Assembly: GCF_004664715.2 (NCBI RefSeq)
Contig: NC_051071.1
Span: 706,001-770,000 of the forward strand
Source: Peromyscus leucopus
Taxonomy: Eukaryota; Chordata; Mammalia; Rodentia; Cricetidae
DNA length: 64,000 nucleotides
Direction of reading: 5' to 3'
Position 1 is the stretch's first letter. Each line of letters begins with the position of its first letter. The translations under genes and the position numbers were made by a program. Positions 12,493-22,599 of this stretch are shown here, one piece after another. The notes below the pieces were generated by a model, which did no database searches, was not told the origin of the DNA, and worked only from the letters and a program-made list of their open reading frames with translations.

Positions 12493-12599
12493 TGGGGGTG
12501 GGGGTGGGGGGCGAGACTGAAAGGAGGATCCCGGGACAGAATAGGACAGTGGAGTGGCCTCCAGTTGTATTAACACCTGCACTAGATCCTGAGTGGATA

Positions 12600-13125
12600 A
12601 CCCCTTGTATTGGTTGGTTTTTTGCCTAACATAAGTTAGGGTCATCTGGGAAGAAGGAATCTCAATTGGGAAAATGCCTCCATAAGATTGGCCAGTAGGA
12701 TACTTCTGTGGGACACTTTCTTGATACATGATTGATATGGATGGTCCTGGCAGGTGGTCCTGGGATATATAAGAAAGCAAACTGGCTAGGCATCGTGGTG
12801 CATGCCTTTAATCCCAGCACTCGGGAGGCAGAGGCAGGTGGATCTCTGTGAGTTCAAGGCCAGACTGGTCTACAAAGTGAGTTTCAGGACAACCAGAGAT
12901 ACATAGTGAGACCCTCCCTGTTTCGAAAGCAAACAAACAAACAAAAACAAACAAACAAAGATAAAGCGGCATTCCTCCATGGCCTCTGCTTCAAGTTTCT
13001 GCTTCCAGGCTCCTGCCTTGACTTCCCTGCATGATGGAGTACAAGCTATAAGATGAAGTGAAGCCTTCTCTCCACAAGTTGCTTTGGGTCCTGGTGTTTA
13101 TCACGGCAGTAGAAACGCTAACATT
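12600..13125 (+). repeat. Rodent ERVL/MaLR-class LTR, split by a B1
   Basis: The left part (12600-12782) has tctcaattgggaaaatgcct and ggtggtcctgggatatataa. The right part (12959-13125) ends aagttgctttgggtcctggt followed by cagtagaaacgctaac. This order matches a rodent LTR-like family that also occurs antisense at 62695-63290. The exact family name is unassigned. Confidence 0.6.
12783..12958 (+). repeat. B1 SINE with A-rich tail
   Basis: A sense B1: ctaggcatcgtggtgcatgc, tttaatcccagcactcggg, ggccagactggtctacaaag, then a tail of aaac units (about 12929-12958). It interrupts the LTR at 12600-13125 and is therefore younger than it. Confidence 0.85.
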
Positions 13126-13261
13126 CCTGCACCACCCTGACACGAAAGACACCAACAGCAGGGGACAGAGGACTGCTCAGGACGCTGTCCTGCCTTCATC
13201 TGTCGTTCCAGATACTGAAGTCTATATAAGTCCCGGCCAGAGGACAAGGCTAGACATATTT

Positions 13262-13345
13262 GGACGGCAAATGGCTGAGGCTCAGAGATGGGCACAGCAG
13301 ATGGGATCCCGCTGAAGGACCTGCTCAGAGTCACACCCCAGTCCT
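13262..13345 (-). repeat. MIR SINE, antisense
   Basis: ggctgaggctcagagatggg followed by ctcagagtcacacccc matches the reverse complement of the MIR core and the downstream tgtgaccttgggc region. The ATG of a 237-codon frame (13288-14001) lies inside this element. Confidence 0.55.
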
Positions 13346-13349
13346 CCTA

Positions 13350-14380
13350 CAGCATGACCTGCACCAGGGAAACTGAGGCAGGCTTTTGTAACAGCATCTT
13401 GTTCCAAATGTGTGGAATTATGAGTCTCAGCCCTGCTGGGTTCCTGGAGGGCGGAGACACACCCTTCACCGTGAACAAAGTTCTGCTGGGGCCAGGCTCC
13501 TACTACCAACTGCACACAGGCTACACATGCTCTTCTCTTCTCAGCCCGGGGACGGGGACGGGGGAGGGGGGTGGGGGGGGTGTCATTCCTGGGCTTATGG
13601 CATCCATGGACAGATTCTCAGGAGACCTACCTCTTTCTCTAGGGCCTGAGCTGGCCTCCTCAGCTTCTGTACAAAGTCCGTACACTCACAGCCCGGGGGG
13701 CAGCTTTAAAACACAAGCCAACAGACTCACTCAGCAGGACTACCCTTCAGTCCTGGCCTGGGAGGGGAGGGGGATAGAGGGGGATGTCGGATCACAGCAC
13801 TGCTGTTCTCAGCAGCTGATAACCGGCAGGAACTTTAGCCCCTGGGGAGGGGAGGGCTGTGCTGGGTTGAGAACAGGGAGTTTAGGAGCAAAGCACAAGA
13901 TCCCCAACTTTTGGTGCTGGTGTCCAGCAGGTGGGAAAAATTTGAAAGCAGCCTGGCCCAGACCCCAGACCAGGACTCCTGCTTGTCTGCAGGGTGCATA
14001 GTACGGCACCGTAGCAACTGTGGGCACTGACCACATGCACACACTGCTCTGGGTACCCAACAGTACATCCCCAGAGGACAGATGGGGAGACTGAAGTTCA
14101 GAGGAGTAGAGTTGCCAGAGACTCTCCTCCAGCAAGTGTGGTACTGAGGCCAGACGCCAGCACCAGCTGCCTCTGGTACTTCACTACTCCACAAGGCACA
14201 GGCCCAGGGCCCAGCTCGGCTCTGAGGATCACGGGGAGACCACACCCTCTACCTCAGACTGTCTGTCAGCCCAGATAGGGCCCAGTTCCATACACTTTTC
14301 AGACTGGAGGAAACCAGGGTCCCTCTCCTTGACCACAACCACCTGAAACCTGTCCTCCGCGCTGCTCCAGACCAGACCTG
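13350..14380. other. Unique GC-rich DNA
   Basis: It contains a G-rich run (13559-13581) and a MIR scrap (14075-14150: tggggagactgaagttcaga, antisense) but no recognisable exon. A 237-codon plus-strand frame crosses this region. It begins in a MIR and passes through the G-run as polyglycine, so I do not call it a gene. Confidence 0.4.
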
Positions 14381-14618
14381 TTCAAGTGCTCACCACCCCC
14401 AAGCACGCCCTCTCTAGCCCTCACCTGTCCTCACAGGTGAGCAGATTGTAGGCCCCTCCTGGGGCCGACCCAGCAGAAATGTCTAGAACTTACCCTGCCA
14501 GGAGAGGAGACGCTGCCAGGGACAGGGTGGGTGGCTGGGGGGCCTCCAGGTCCCTCCCCTGCACTGGATCACCGGCTTAGTCCTCAGGAGGCAGCAGAGC
14601 AGGCCCTGCCCAGGCCAC

Positions 14619-14730
14619 TGGGCTCCAATCAGACAACCTGAGTCATCAGCTGGCTGGGCCCGCCCTGCTGGGAAGGGGCCAGCCTCCTTCTGACCTTCCT
14701 CCTCCTTATCAGCCATCAGAATATCAGCTC
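14619..14730. promoter_or_regulatory. Candidate regulatory motif cluster (CCAAT, AP-1/NF-E2, E-box, GATA)
   Basis: Within about 110 bases lie a CCAAT (near 14625), TGAGTCA (14639-14645), the E-box CAGCTG (14647-14652), a GC/CACCC-like gggcccgccc, and TTATCAG (14706-14712, a GATA site on the minus strand). A second ATATCAG follows at 14721-14727. Such grouping is typical of haematopoietic enhancers, but individual motifs are short and common. Activity is inferred only. Confidence 0.3.
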
Positions 14731-14803
14731 CTGGTCAGCATTCCCCTGCAGGGCGCGGAGGAGCAGTTTAGGAGCTCTGCCCAGGCTTTGGGGGGTCTGA
14801 GTG

Positions 14804-14832
14804 CGGGGGTGGGGGGTTGGGGTGGGGTGGGG
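14804..14832 (+). other. G-rich tract with G-quadruplex potential
   Basis: Runs of five, six, four, four and four G are separated by one or two T. This satisfies the usual pattern of four or more G-runs with short loops on the plus strand. Confidence 0.6.
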
Positions 14833-14949
14833 ACACACATCAGAGAGTAGAGGCAGGGCATTGGGACAGCCACCAGGTGAATGACTTCGCTAGGATGCAG
14901 ACTGCTCAGGTCACTCTCTTAAAGCTGGGGCCGAGACAGCTGACTAGGG

Positions 14950-15000
14950 AGTTTAGCCAGCACTGATTGAGCACTTACTGTATGCCTCCAGGCCCCGTGT
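14950..15000 (-). repeat. MIR SINE fragment, antisense
   Basis: attgagcacttactgtatgc is the reverse complement of the MIR 3' region. Confidence 0.5.
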
Positions 15001-16915
15001 CGAGCCAACAAAGCAACAAAGATGGGCACATCTTCCAGGTGGTGTTCAGAGAAACTATTCCCAAATGTGGATGTCCCTAAAGTTAGATCCTGGCCCCTAC
15101 CCTTGCCTCGTGAGGGTAACGAATTTGGGTTCTTTTTAAGACTTGCTAAAAAGATCCTTGTCATCAGAGGAGTGTGAATCCTTGCTCTAAATAGCATTCC
15201 TACCACCGTAACCCTGCCCCGTAGGGCCCCCTAGTCACCGGGGTGGGGCTGCTGCCTCCTCCTGGCTGGCTGGGTGACGCCAAGAATGTTTCTCAACCAT
15301 TCTGTGCTTCCCTTTCTTCCTGTTTGGAAGGGAAGAACCCAAGGAACTCCAGCATGGGGCGAATGGATGAATTAGTAAACGCAGAGGATTTGGCCCCACG
15401 CCGTGCACGTGTGGGCGTGCACGAGCTTGCTCACAGCCCCCACCCTGGTTTTTTTTTTTTATCAGTCATCCTGCGGATTCTGACTCTCTATTTACTGTTG
15501 TTTGTACTGACCAGAGGCGGGTGGAGGGGGTGGAGGACAGAGCCAGCTCAGCAGGGAGGCAGGAAACACCAGACGCCAGCTAGGCTCAGGGCTTGTCAGT
15601 TAAGGAGCTGACCACTCAAGTCTTCTTACCTGTGCAAATGGATGGGATTCCAGCTGCGTGGCAATTCTCTTGGCTTTTATTTAGGATTTACATGAGATTT
15701 GCCCTCAGATCTCTGTTCCATGATGGTGCCATGTTCTCAGAAGCCTCTGGCACTGTCCCTCTGTCCAGGCCTTGCCTTCCTCAATGCTGTACTCCTTGTA
15801 TGCATGCCTGTGGTTCCGACGCTGCTCCCAGCCCTAGGATTCTGCCAAGCCTAGCCAACTCCAGCTCTTTAGTGCGGTTAAGAGACCTCTCTCGCACCTA
15901 TCCATCATCACCTAGGCAGGGGTACTGCTGGCTGACTCCTGGCACAGACAGGTATGGCAGAACCTGTGTGACGGGGAGATATTCCCCCCCCCCCGCGCCC
16001 CCCAGTGAAGCTGTCTTGTAGGAACTGGTGGCCCTGGAGTGCCCTATCATTAGCAGAGCGGCCAGGCCTGGGGCCTTAGAAAAGCTCAGTCCAACCTGCT
16101 CGACCACCTCTCCAAGGCCTCGCATCACCAGACACCTGCTGGGTGCCTCCCTTATGCCTTCAGTTTGAGTGTCCCCTGACCGACAAGGTCTGCAAAGCCG
16201 TCCCTTTTCCAGGCTCCCAGATTGGCTCGAGCAGTGGAGTCGCTTTGAGGGAATGCCATCCTGGAAGGTCCCAAATGGGGCTGGGGCGCCTGCAGCAGAT
16301 CAGTTCCCATGGCTCCCCCGACCCTGAAGGGCAGGACCAAGAGGCTCATTTACGCTTAGAGGCTCCATGTTCTGCCTCCCTGACCTGACTGGTCCCCTCA
16401 CAGGACCCACACCTTCCCTCCCAGCTCTATGGCAGGTGACAGGTCCCTCTCTGAGGTTAGGTTTCACTCTGTACAGTGGGAGAGGCTGGGCCCAAAGCTC
16501 TCTAAGTACCCTTCCATCAGAACCCTCTGGAACTCCCGGCACAGGAGCAGGTGCCCTCTTTGCCTTCCAGATGGTGGCAGCATCCTGTAGTGCTCCCTAC
16601 CTTGTCCCCAGGCCACTGTGCGCTGAGGGGCGCCGCACAGGGGGCACACCAGGAGCCGCCCCCTCTCCTAGGGTTCTGGCCATGAGCTTCTTCGGACAGC
16701 GCCCTCACACCATACTTGCCTGCTTTAGGCTAACTTGTCTGAGCTCAGAACCCATAGGAAGAACCAGGGCATGAGACTCAAACATAACCTGCCGATGAGG
16801 ACCGGCCCTGTGAAGCCTGACTTTGTTTAAAACCTGGAGCCATCGCACACGTCCCAAAGCTGATGTCTTACCCTTTAAAGAACATATTGGACGCCTGGAA
16901 GTTAAAATAAAGCCA
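15001..16915. other. Unique DNA, no recognised gene
   Basis: Mostly GC-rich unique sequence with a poly-T (15449-15460) and a poly-C run (about 15985-15999). Two forkhead-like motifs, TATTTAC (15489-15495) and TGTTTGT (15499-15505), sit ten bases apart. Open frames are short and uninformative. Confidence 0.4.
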
Positions 16916-16916
16916 A

Positions 16917-17080
16917 GAGCTGGGCGTGATGGCACACACCCTTGCATGGCCGAGGCAGGGGCAGGTGGATTTCTGTGAGTTCGAGGCCAGCCTGGTCTAC
17001 ATAGTAAGTTTCAGGACAGCCAGGGCTGTGTAGAGAGACCCTGTCTCAGACAAACAAACAAACAAACAAACAAAAAAGTA
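16917..17080 (+). repeat. B1 SINE
   Basis: Sense B1 with a small internal deletion in the first third: gagctgggcgtgatggcaca, gaggccagcctggtctacat, ccctgtctcagacaaac, then an (AAAC)n tail. Confidence 0.85.
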
Positions 17081-17439
17081 AAGCGAAGCTCATATTTTCC
17101 TCTGTCCAGTCTTTGGCCCCCAAGTGCTGGTTAGGACACCCCTGTTGTTCCCGCTGCTCCTGAGGACAGACTTTCAGACATCCCCCCGCTGAGGTGGACT
17201 TCCCTCCCTGGCCTGTATTGTAAACACCTGCCTTACCGAGCTTATGTCCTTTATAGCTGTGCACAAGCTCCTCCCCCAACCACCTCTGCTTCCTCATCTC
17301 TAGCCAGAGCAACAGCTGTCTCTGGGGGACTCGCTACACAGACTCAGTGTCCCAGTCTAGAGAGGATGGGCCTGTCCTGGTTTGTCACTTCTTTCCAGCG
17401 GAAACCTGGAAGACAAACAGGTGGTAGGCGAAAAGGGAC

Positions 17440-17517
17440 CAGGGACAAGGTCCAGATCCTTTCTGCTGAGAACTGACTCCTTCAAGTTGTCCTCTGACCT
17501 CTTCACCCATGTGCGCG

Positions 17518-17552
<35 letters not shown>
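17440..17552 (+). repeat. SINE 3' fragment plus (CG)/(CA)n
   Basis: gactccttcaagttgtcctc and tgacctcttcacccatgtg match the 3' part of the SINE seen whole at 20186-20327. It then runs into gcgcgcgcgcg and about 16 CA units (17513-17552). The alternating purine-pyrimidine run is Z-DNA-prone. Confidence 0.65.
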
Positions 17553-18582
17553 GGTGGTCTTGATAGAGGTCTAAGGATGGAGGCAGGCTGTCTGATGAAG
17601 AACAGAGATCTCAGCCAGAGGCTAGCTTCAGGCCACTTCTTCTAACGCCAGCTCTCATCTCCTGTGTCCCCAGCACTGTGTTTGGACTATGTTGCGTTTG
17701 GACTATGTGACCTCAGGCAGGGCAGGGCCTTCACCTCCTCTGTGCCTGAGTGGCCTGCTTTTTCCAGTCGAGCTTCTCAAGGAGTCCTAGGTTGCCACCC
17801 ATCAGTCAATCCAGCCTTCCTTGTGAAGGCCACAGCCCTGTCTCTAAGGAGCTTTCTCTCAAGGCCCTGCAGTACCCCAACTCTCTCTGGTTACCTTCCT
17901 CACCCACAACAGCCCTTCCTTCCATGGAGGGGTGAGAGGTAGGTTGTGAGGGATCAACGACTTTCTCAGGTCATAAAACCACTTGTGTGACCCAGGAAGC
18001 CAGGCCACAGGCTAGGTGGGGCAAGAAACAGGAGAGGAGGCAGGGCTCATTGCAATCTGCAGTGAGAGGTGACTCCCTTCCCTTAGGCCTGGCCCTTCAA
18101 AGACCCTGTGTCAGCTGGCTTGGCCTCTGCTCCTGGCCTTGGGCTCTGAGGGGCTGTGTGGGCACCTCTGTCCTGGACAGCAGTGGTCAGGGTCACTACT
18201 GGATCTGAAGCTGAGTGTCCCGTTTAAGAAGCTGTAAGAGAAGTTTCTTGGAAGGAAGCAGGACCGGGCAAGCAGAGACCCTGCAAAGTGGTTGGTTGGG
18301 CAGGCCATAGCTTTGGCAAAAGGCATCGCTGTTTAGAACATTCCAGAATCTAGAATGGTCTGGCAGAGAAACTTTTTTTTTACTGTGTACCTGAAGAGCA
18401 TGGTAGACCTGGCTGTCGGATCCCTGTGCTGTCTCTCACAGTCACGTGACCATGGAAGTTCCCTCCCTTAAGCCTGCAATTTGTTCTTCTGTGCGAAGGG
18501 CATAAGATGCAGGGTCAGTGGTGGGTTATAAGCAGCACATGGTACTCCAGAATCCAGCATACAGAGAACCCTTTCTCTTCTG

Positions 18583-18690
18583 CTTTGTTGAGACAGGCTG
18601 CATAGCCCTGGCTAGTCTCGAACTCACTGCATAAACCAATAGACCTGGCCTCAGCCTCCCAAGTTCTAAGAGTAAGAATGTGCATACAAG
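18583..18690 (-). repeat. Degraded B1 SINE
   Basis: gagacaggctgcatagccct, tctcgaactcactgca and cctcagcctcccaag follow B1 order on the minus strand with many substitutions. It is an older copy than the B1 at 19009. Confidence 0.6.
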
Positions 18691-18703
18691 GTTCTGTTTC
18701 CTT

Positions 18704-18787
18704 TTCTTTCTCTCTCTCTCTCTCTCTCCCTCTCTCTCTCTCTCTCTCCCTCTCTCTTTCTTTCTTTCTTTCTGTCTTTCTTAAAAT
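18704..18787. repeat. (TC)n/(TTTC)n pyrimidine tract
   Basis: Continuous C/T runs of tctc and then tttc units, ending where the antisense B2 begins. Confidence 0.9.
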
Positions 18788-18950
18788 AATACTTGATTTT
18801 ATTTTATGTGCATTGGTGTAAAGGTGTCAGATCTCCTGTAACGGGAGTTACAGACAGTTGTGAGCTGCCATGTGGTTGCTGGAAATTGAACCCGGGTCCT
18901 CTGGAAGAGCAGCCAGTGCTCCTAACCCCTGAGCCATCTCTCCAGCCCCT
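18788..18950 (-). repeat. B2 SINE, antisense
   Basis: ttttatgtgcattggtgtaa, ccatgtggttgctggaaatt and gagccatctctccagcccc are the reverse complement of B2, including its tRNA-like 5' end (ggggctggagagatggctc). Confidence 0.9.
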
Positions 18951-18955
18951 TTCTT

Positions 18956-18956
<1 letters not shown>

Positions 18957-19008
<52 letters not shown>

Positions 19009-19156
19009 GTTTTTCGAGACAGGGTTTCTCTGTGTAGCTTTGCGCCTTTCCTGGAACTCACTTGGTAGTCCAGGCTGGCCTCGAACTCACAGAGATCCGC
19101 CTGGCTCTGCCTCCCGAGTGCTGGGATTAAAGGCGTGCGCCACCATCGCCCGGCTC
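18957..19156 (-). repeat. Young B1 SINE with long poly-A tail (as poly-T)
   Basis: About 48 T precede an intact B1: gagacagggtttctctgtgt, gctttgcgcctttcctgg, aggctggcctcgaactcac, ccgagtgctgggattaaagg, cgcccggct. The long pure tail and near identity to copies at 30870 and 51164 point to a recent insertion. Confidence 0.95.
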
Positions 19157-19350
19157 TTTTTTTTTTTTTTTTTTAAGATTTATTTATTTATTATGTATAC
19201 AGTGTTCTGTCTGTCTGCATGTTTGACTGCATGACAGAAGAGGGCATCAGATCTCATTACAGATGGTTGTGAGCCATCATGTGGTTGTTGGGAACTGAAC
19301 TCAAGACCTCTGGAAGAACAGTCAGTGCTCTTAACCTCTGAGCCCCCTGT
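19157..19350 (-). repeat. B2 SINE, antisense
   Basis: Poly-T, then aagatttatttatttattat, agaagagggcatcagatctc, ccatcatgtggttgttgg and gctcttaacctctgagcc. This is a standard B2 in reverse orientation, directly abutting the B1. Confidence 0.9.
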
Positions 19351-19389
19351 TCTGTTTTCTTGAAAGAGCTTTTACATTTCTCCCTTTTA

Positions 19390-19505
19390 AAGGCAGATTA
19401 TCAGTCTGTGGCCCAGACTAGCTTTGAACTCCTAGTCTCACAGAAGCCTCCTGTCTCTGCCTCCTAAACTTTCACATTGACTACAGGTGTGTGGCACAGT
19501 GCCCA
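19390..19505 (-). repeat. Degraded B1 SINE
   Basis: ggcccagactagctttgaac, tcctgtctctgcctccta and acaggtgtgtggcac keep B1 order with heavy divergence. Confidence 0.5.
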
Positions 19506-20000
19506 CCGTTTCAGTTCTCTGTTTTAAACTGCACAGTCATTCAGCTACCCCTGCAACAATAAAATCCACCCACCGCCCTCTCCAACAGACCTTCATGAAT
19601 CCTAGGGCTCAATGGACTGTGGTCAAGCTGGTTAGGTTTAGATAACAGCTGTTGGCCAAGGGACTGGGCCATTTGTGATGTTGCTGGGACCTGCCCTGTG
19701 CAGGCCCCTGTGCCATGTTCAGAATAGGAGCACTGGGGAGTGTGCAAGGATTCCAGTTACTTCCCCTTCATCCTGGCACGGGACTGGAGGCTGTAGTCTG
19801 CCATTCACGGGTGCTGGAAGCTGTTTCCTCAGCACCTGCTCGTGCATATCTCATAGCTGGCCTGCCAGGTGCAGGGACATGCCCCATTTTAGTGATGTGC
19901 AGAGTGAGGCTCAGATGGGATATCAGGACCCTGGGAATCCCACACAAATGACAGTTGCACAGATGATTGGTGGGCCATTGACCTTGATTAAGACTCGAAT

Positions 20001-20020
20001 TGCAGCGCCCTCTAGTGTCT
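20001..20020 (-). promoter_or_regulatory. Candidate CTCF site, minus orientation
   Basis: tgcagcgccctctagtgtct is the reverse complement of a close CTCF-core match (cactagagggcgctgca). It is not inside a recognisable SINE. Binding is inferred from motif only. Confidence 0.5.
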
Positions 20021-20185
20021 GCCTATCTCTTCTTGCAAGGAAGGCCCTAGCTTGCTCTCTGAGAAGTGAGACCACTCTTTATCAGCCAGAGACACAGCCC
20101 CCCCCCCCCGTGCGCCCCACCCCGGTTTCTCATTTCCCCCCAGGGTTGGCCTTAGAAGGAGAGAGCAAGAATGTAGCAGCAGAAG

Positions 20186-20352
20186 GGGCCCATGAGATGG
20201 CTCAGTGAGTAAAGGCAGGTGCTGCCGAGTCTGGTGACCTGAGTTCAGGCCCTGGGACCCACATGGTGGAAGGAGAGAACTGATTCCTTCAAGTTGTCCT
20301 CTGATCTCTTCGCCCATGTGCATGTATATTAAATAAATAAATAACTAAATAA

Positions 20353-20395
<43 letters not shown>

Positions 20396-20398
20396 ATG
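20186..20398 (+). repeat. tRNA-type SINE (B2/B3 group) with (TAAA)n tail
   Basis: cccatgagatggctcagtga, ggtgacctgagttcaggc and caagttgtcctctgatctc form a full-length tRNA-headed rodent SINE. From about 20328 it is followed by about 17 TAAA units, likely expanded from its tail. Confidence 0.8.
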
Positions 20399-20426
20399 GA
20401 AAGCAAAAGAATCTAGCAGCAGAATT

Positions 20427-20850
20427 CTTTTTGTTTTGTTTTTCAAGATAGGGTTTCTCTGGCTGTCCTGGAACTTACTCTGCTGTCCTGGAACTTACTC
20501 TGTAGAACAAGCTGGCCTTGAACTCAGAGATCCTCCTGCCTCTTCCTGGAGGCAGAGTGTAAGGGGTCTCGTCATACGTCATCAGCGGGCGACGTGTACC
20601 CCCACGGCCCCTCTCTGCACTCTCTCTCTGAGTGCACTCTCGGTCTCTGAGTCTCTCTGGCGCTTGCTTTCTCTCTCTCCCCTCTTTCTCCTTCTCCCAA
20701 TAAAGCTCTAAAAGGTACCATGACACGTGACTCTTCTGTCACCAGCCAAACTGCGGCTGCCCCGATATCCAGTGCTAGCCACCAGGGCGCATACCCTTTC
20801 ACAGAGCTGGGTTTAAAGAGATGCTCCACCACTGCCTGGCTGATGTGCCC
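20427..20850 (-). repeat. B1 SINE split by a solo LTR
   Basis: The B1 runs from a poly-T/gttttgttttt tail to 20557 and resumes at 20802 or 20807 with ctgggtttaaagagatgctc and accactgcctggct. Removing 20558-20801 and one copy of CAGAG restores continuous B1 order. A perfect 20-bp tandem duplication (20463-20482 and 20483-20502) lies within it. Confidence 0.85.
20558..20801 (+). mobile_element. Solo LTR, 244 bp, inserted in a B1
   Basis: The element begins TGTAAGGGGT and ends ACCCTTTCA, imperfect inverted ends with TG...CA. It is flanked by CAGAG on both sides (20553-20557 and 20802-20806), a 5-bp target-site duplication. An AATAAA sits at 20699-20704, preceded by a long CT-rich stretch, as in compact retroviral LTRs. 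No internal retroviral sequence flanks it, so it is a solo LTR. The family is not identified. Confidence 0.75.
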
Positions 20851-22160
20851 TTCTAGTAGCCGCAGCGTCCCAGAGATGGGGTAGATGGAAGGATCAATGG
20901 ATACCCTGGTCTGGGACAAAAAGTCATACCATACCTTCTTTGCTGCAAAACAGGAGTCTGCTCTGAGGCCCCTTCCTCCCGTCCCTGCATGGAGGATATT
21001 AGCAACTAAGAGAAGACTGTCGGGGCTCAGTGGGGTTTTAAAAAGCCCCGTGGGGTGAGAAACTGGAGTCTGGGGACTATCCTCCTGTGGGTTTCCTCCT
21101 TCTCTCTTTTGGTAGTGGGGTGCTGGGAATGCTGTCTGGCACTTGCTGCCTTTTGCTCCCTCTGAATCCCTCCTGGAGCAGGGCTTTTCATCTTTCCTTC
21201 TAGCTCTAGAGAGGGGTCAGGCGATCGAGAGGCCCAGGACTTTCCTGAGTATGTCTGTCAGAAGAGGGAACAAGCAAGAGGTGGGGACCCTGGGATGTTC
21301 CACACTTAGGCAGAAGCAATCTAAACCTCAGGCCATTGGAGGGAGGCCACACCAAGGATGCTTAAGCTTTCTGGAATTTATTCATTCCAGTGGAATACAA
21401 ACCTGGTCATCTGGAAGCTCAGGGAGGGAATTCGCAACAAGCAAAGTTCAAGTCTACATGGCTCAAACAGAAAGGTTTCCATTGGCTCTGGCCCTAGAAG
21501 TTCAGAAGTAGATCTCAGGACCTGCTTGATCCAGGGGCTCTGGGCTCACTCTTCCAGGCTACCCTGAATGTGACTTCCTTCACAGGTTGACTTCCCATGA
21601 GGGGATAACCATGGCCATGACTGTCCATTTAGAAGTATGCACCTACTTCTAAAATATCCTGACCAGAAAGGGCATCATTGAAATCATCTTGAGGGTAAGA
21701 GACACTTTTCCTCAACTAGCTGGACTCCTAGTTGCCAGGCTTGGGTCCTCCGCCCTCCTGAATAGAATCCTTTGTATCTAGGAGACTCTGGGTGATGGCT
21801 GATGTGGTCTAGTGCTGTCTTCACGGCCTGGGCTCATCCTGTAAACATCCAGAACCATTTGAGCTAGACATGGAGTTGGCTCACTGTTGAGTCAGCTGTG
21901 TGTTGGGTGGGGTACCACTAGAAATGGGGAACTGGGAGTCAGGTAGCTAGGTAACCAGCCAGGAGACTAGAAAAGACTAAGGCAGTTCCTCCTGATTTTG
22001 TGCCTAATCACACAATGGTCACAGGCTAGGGCACCAAGACCTCAGAATCGGGAAGTAACCCAGCAAGAAACTGTCCCTTCCATGCTGTTCCTCTGTAGGT
22101 GACAGGCAGCGACTTGGGTTGAAGATGCTAAGGTGCTCCGTGACAGCAGGCTGCAGTGGA
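20850..22160. other. Unique DNA, no recognised gene
   Basis: I see neither exons with usable splice sites nor clear repeats here. Frames are short. The region ends at a candidate CTCF site. Confidence 0.4.
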
Positions 22161-22167
22161 GCACTCT

Positions 22168-22184
22168 CCCACCAGGGGGCAGTA
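22168..22184 (+). promoter_or_regulatory. Candidate CTCF site, plus orientation
   Basis: cccaccagggggcagta is a near-perfect CTCF core. A ctgcagtggagc lies just upstream (about 22151-22162), resembling the CTCF upstream module. It is outside the nearby B3 SINE (22368). Confidence 0.6.
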
Positions 22185-22367
22185 CAGTAAATAAACGTGC
22201 TGGCCTTGCTGAACAGAGAAGCGTCAGCAAGTCTCCCCGGAAATGAAAGACATTACATATTTTTCCTATAAAATTGTGTGTAACTTCAGTTTTAAAGTAT
22301 GTTTTTTATTTATACATATTAAAACACTTTTTCTGTTCTGTATACATACTGTTAAAACTGGCAAAGC

Positions 22368-22538
22368 AGGGCTGGAGAGATGCTTCTGCAGATAGGAGCA
22401 CAAACTGATCTGGAAGAGGATCTGAGTTTGGTTCCCAGTTCCCACGCTAGGCAGCTCATAACCACCTGTAACTCCAGCTCCAGAGGGGGTCCAATGCCTC
22501 TTGCCTCCTTGAGCACCTCCACTCACATACACCATACC

Positions 22539-22588
<50 letters not shown>
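22368..22588 (+). repeat. B3 SINE with (CA)n
   Basis: gggctggagagatgcttctg, gagtttggttcccagttcc and acctgtaactccagctcc give a sense B3. Its 3' end runs into about 24 CA units (22541-22588). Confidence 0.8.
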
Positions 22589-22591
<3 letters not shown>

Positions 22592-22599
22592 TTAAAAAA

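Noticed and set aside
13288..14001. 237-codon plus-strand open frame with an ATG
   Set aside because: The ATG lies inside a MIR and the frame crosses a G-run as polyglycine. No domain is recognised.
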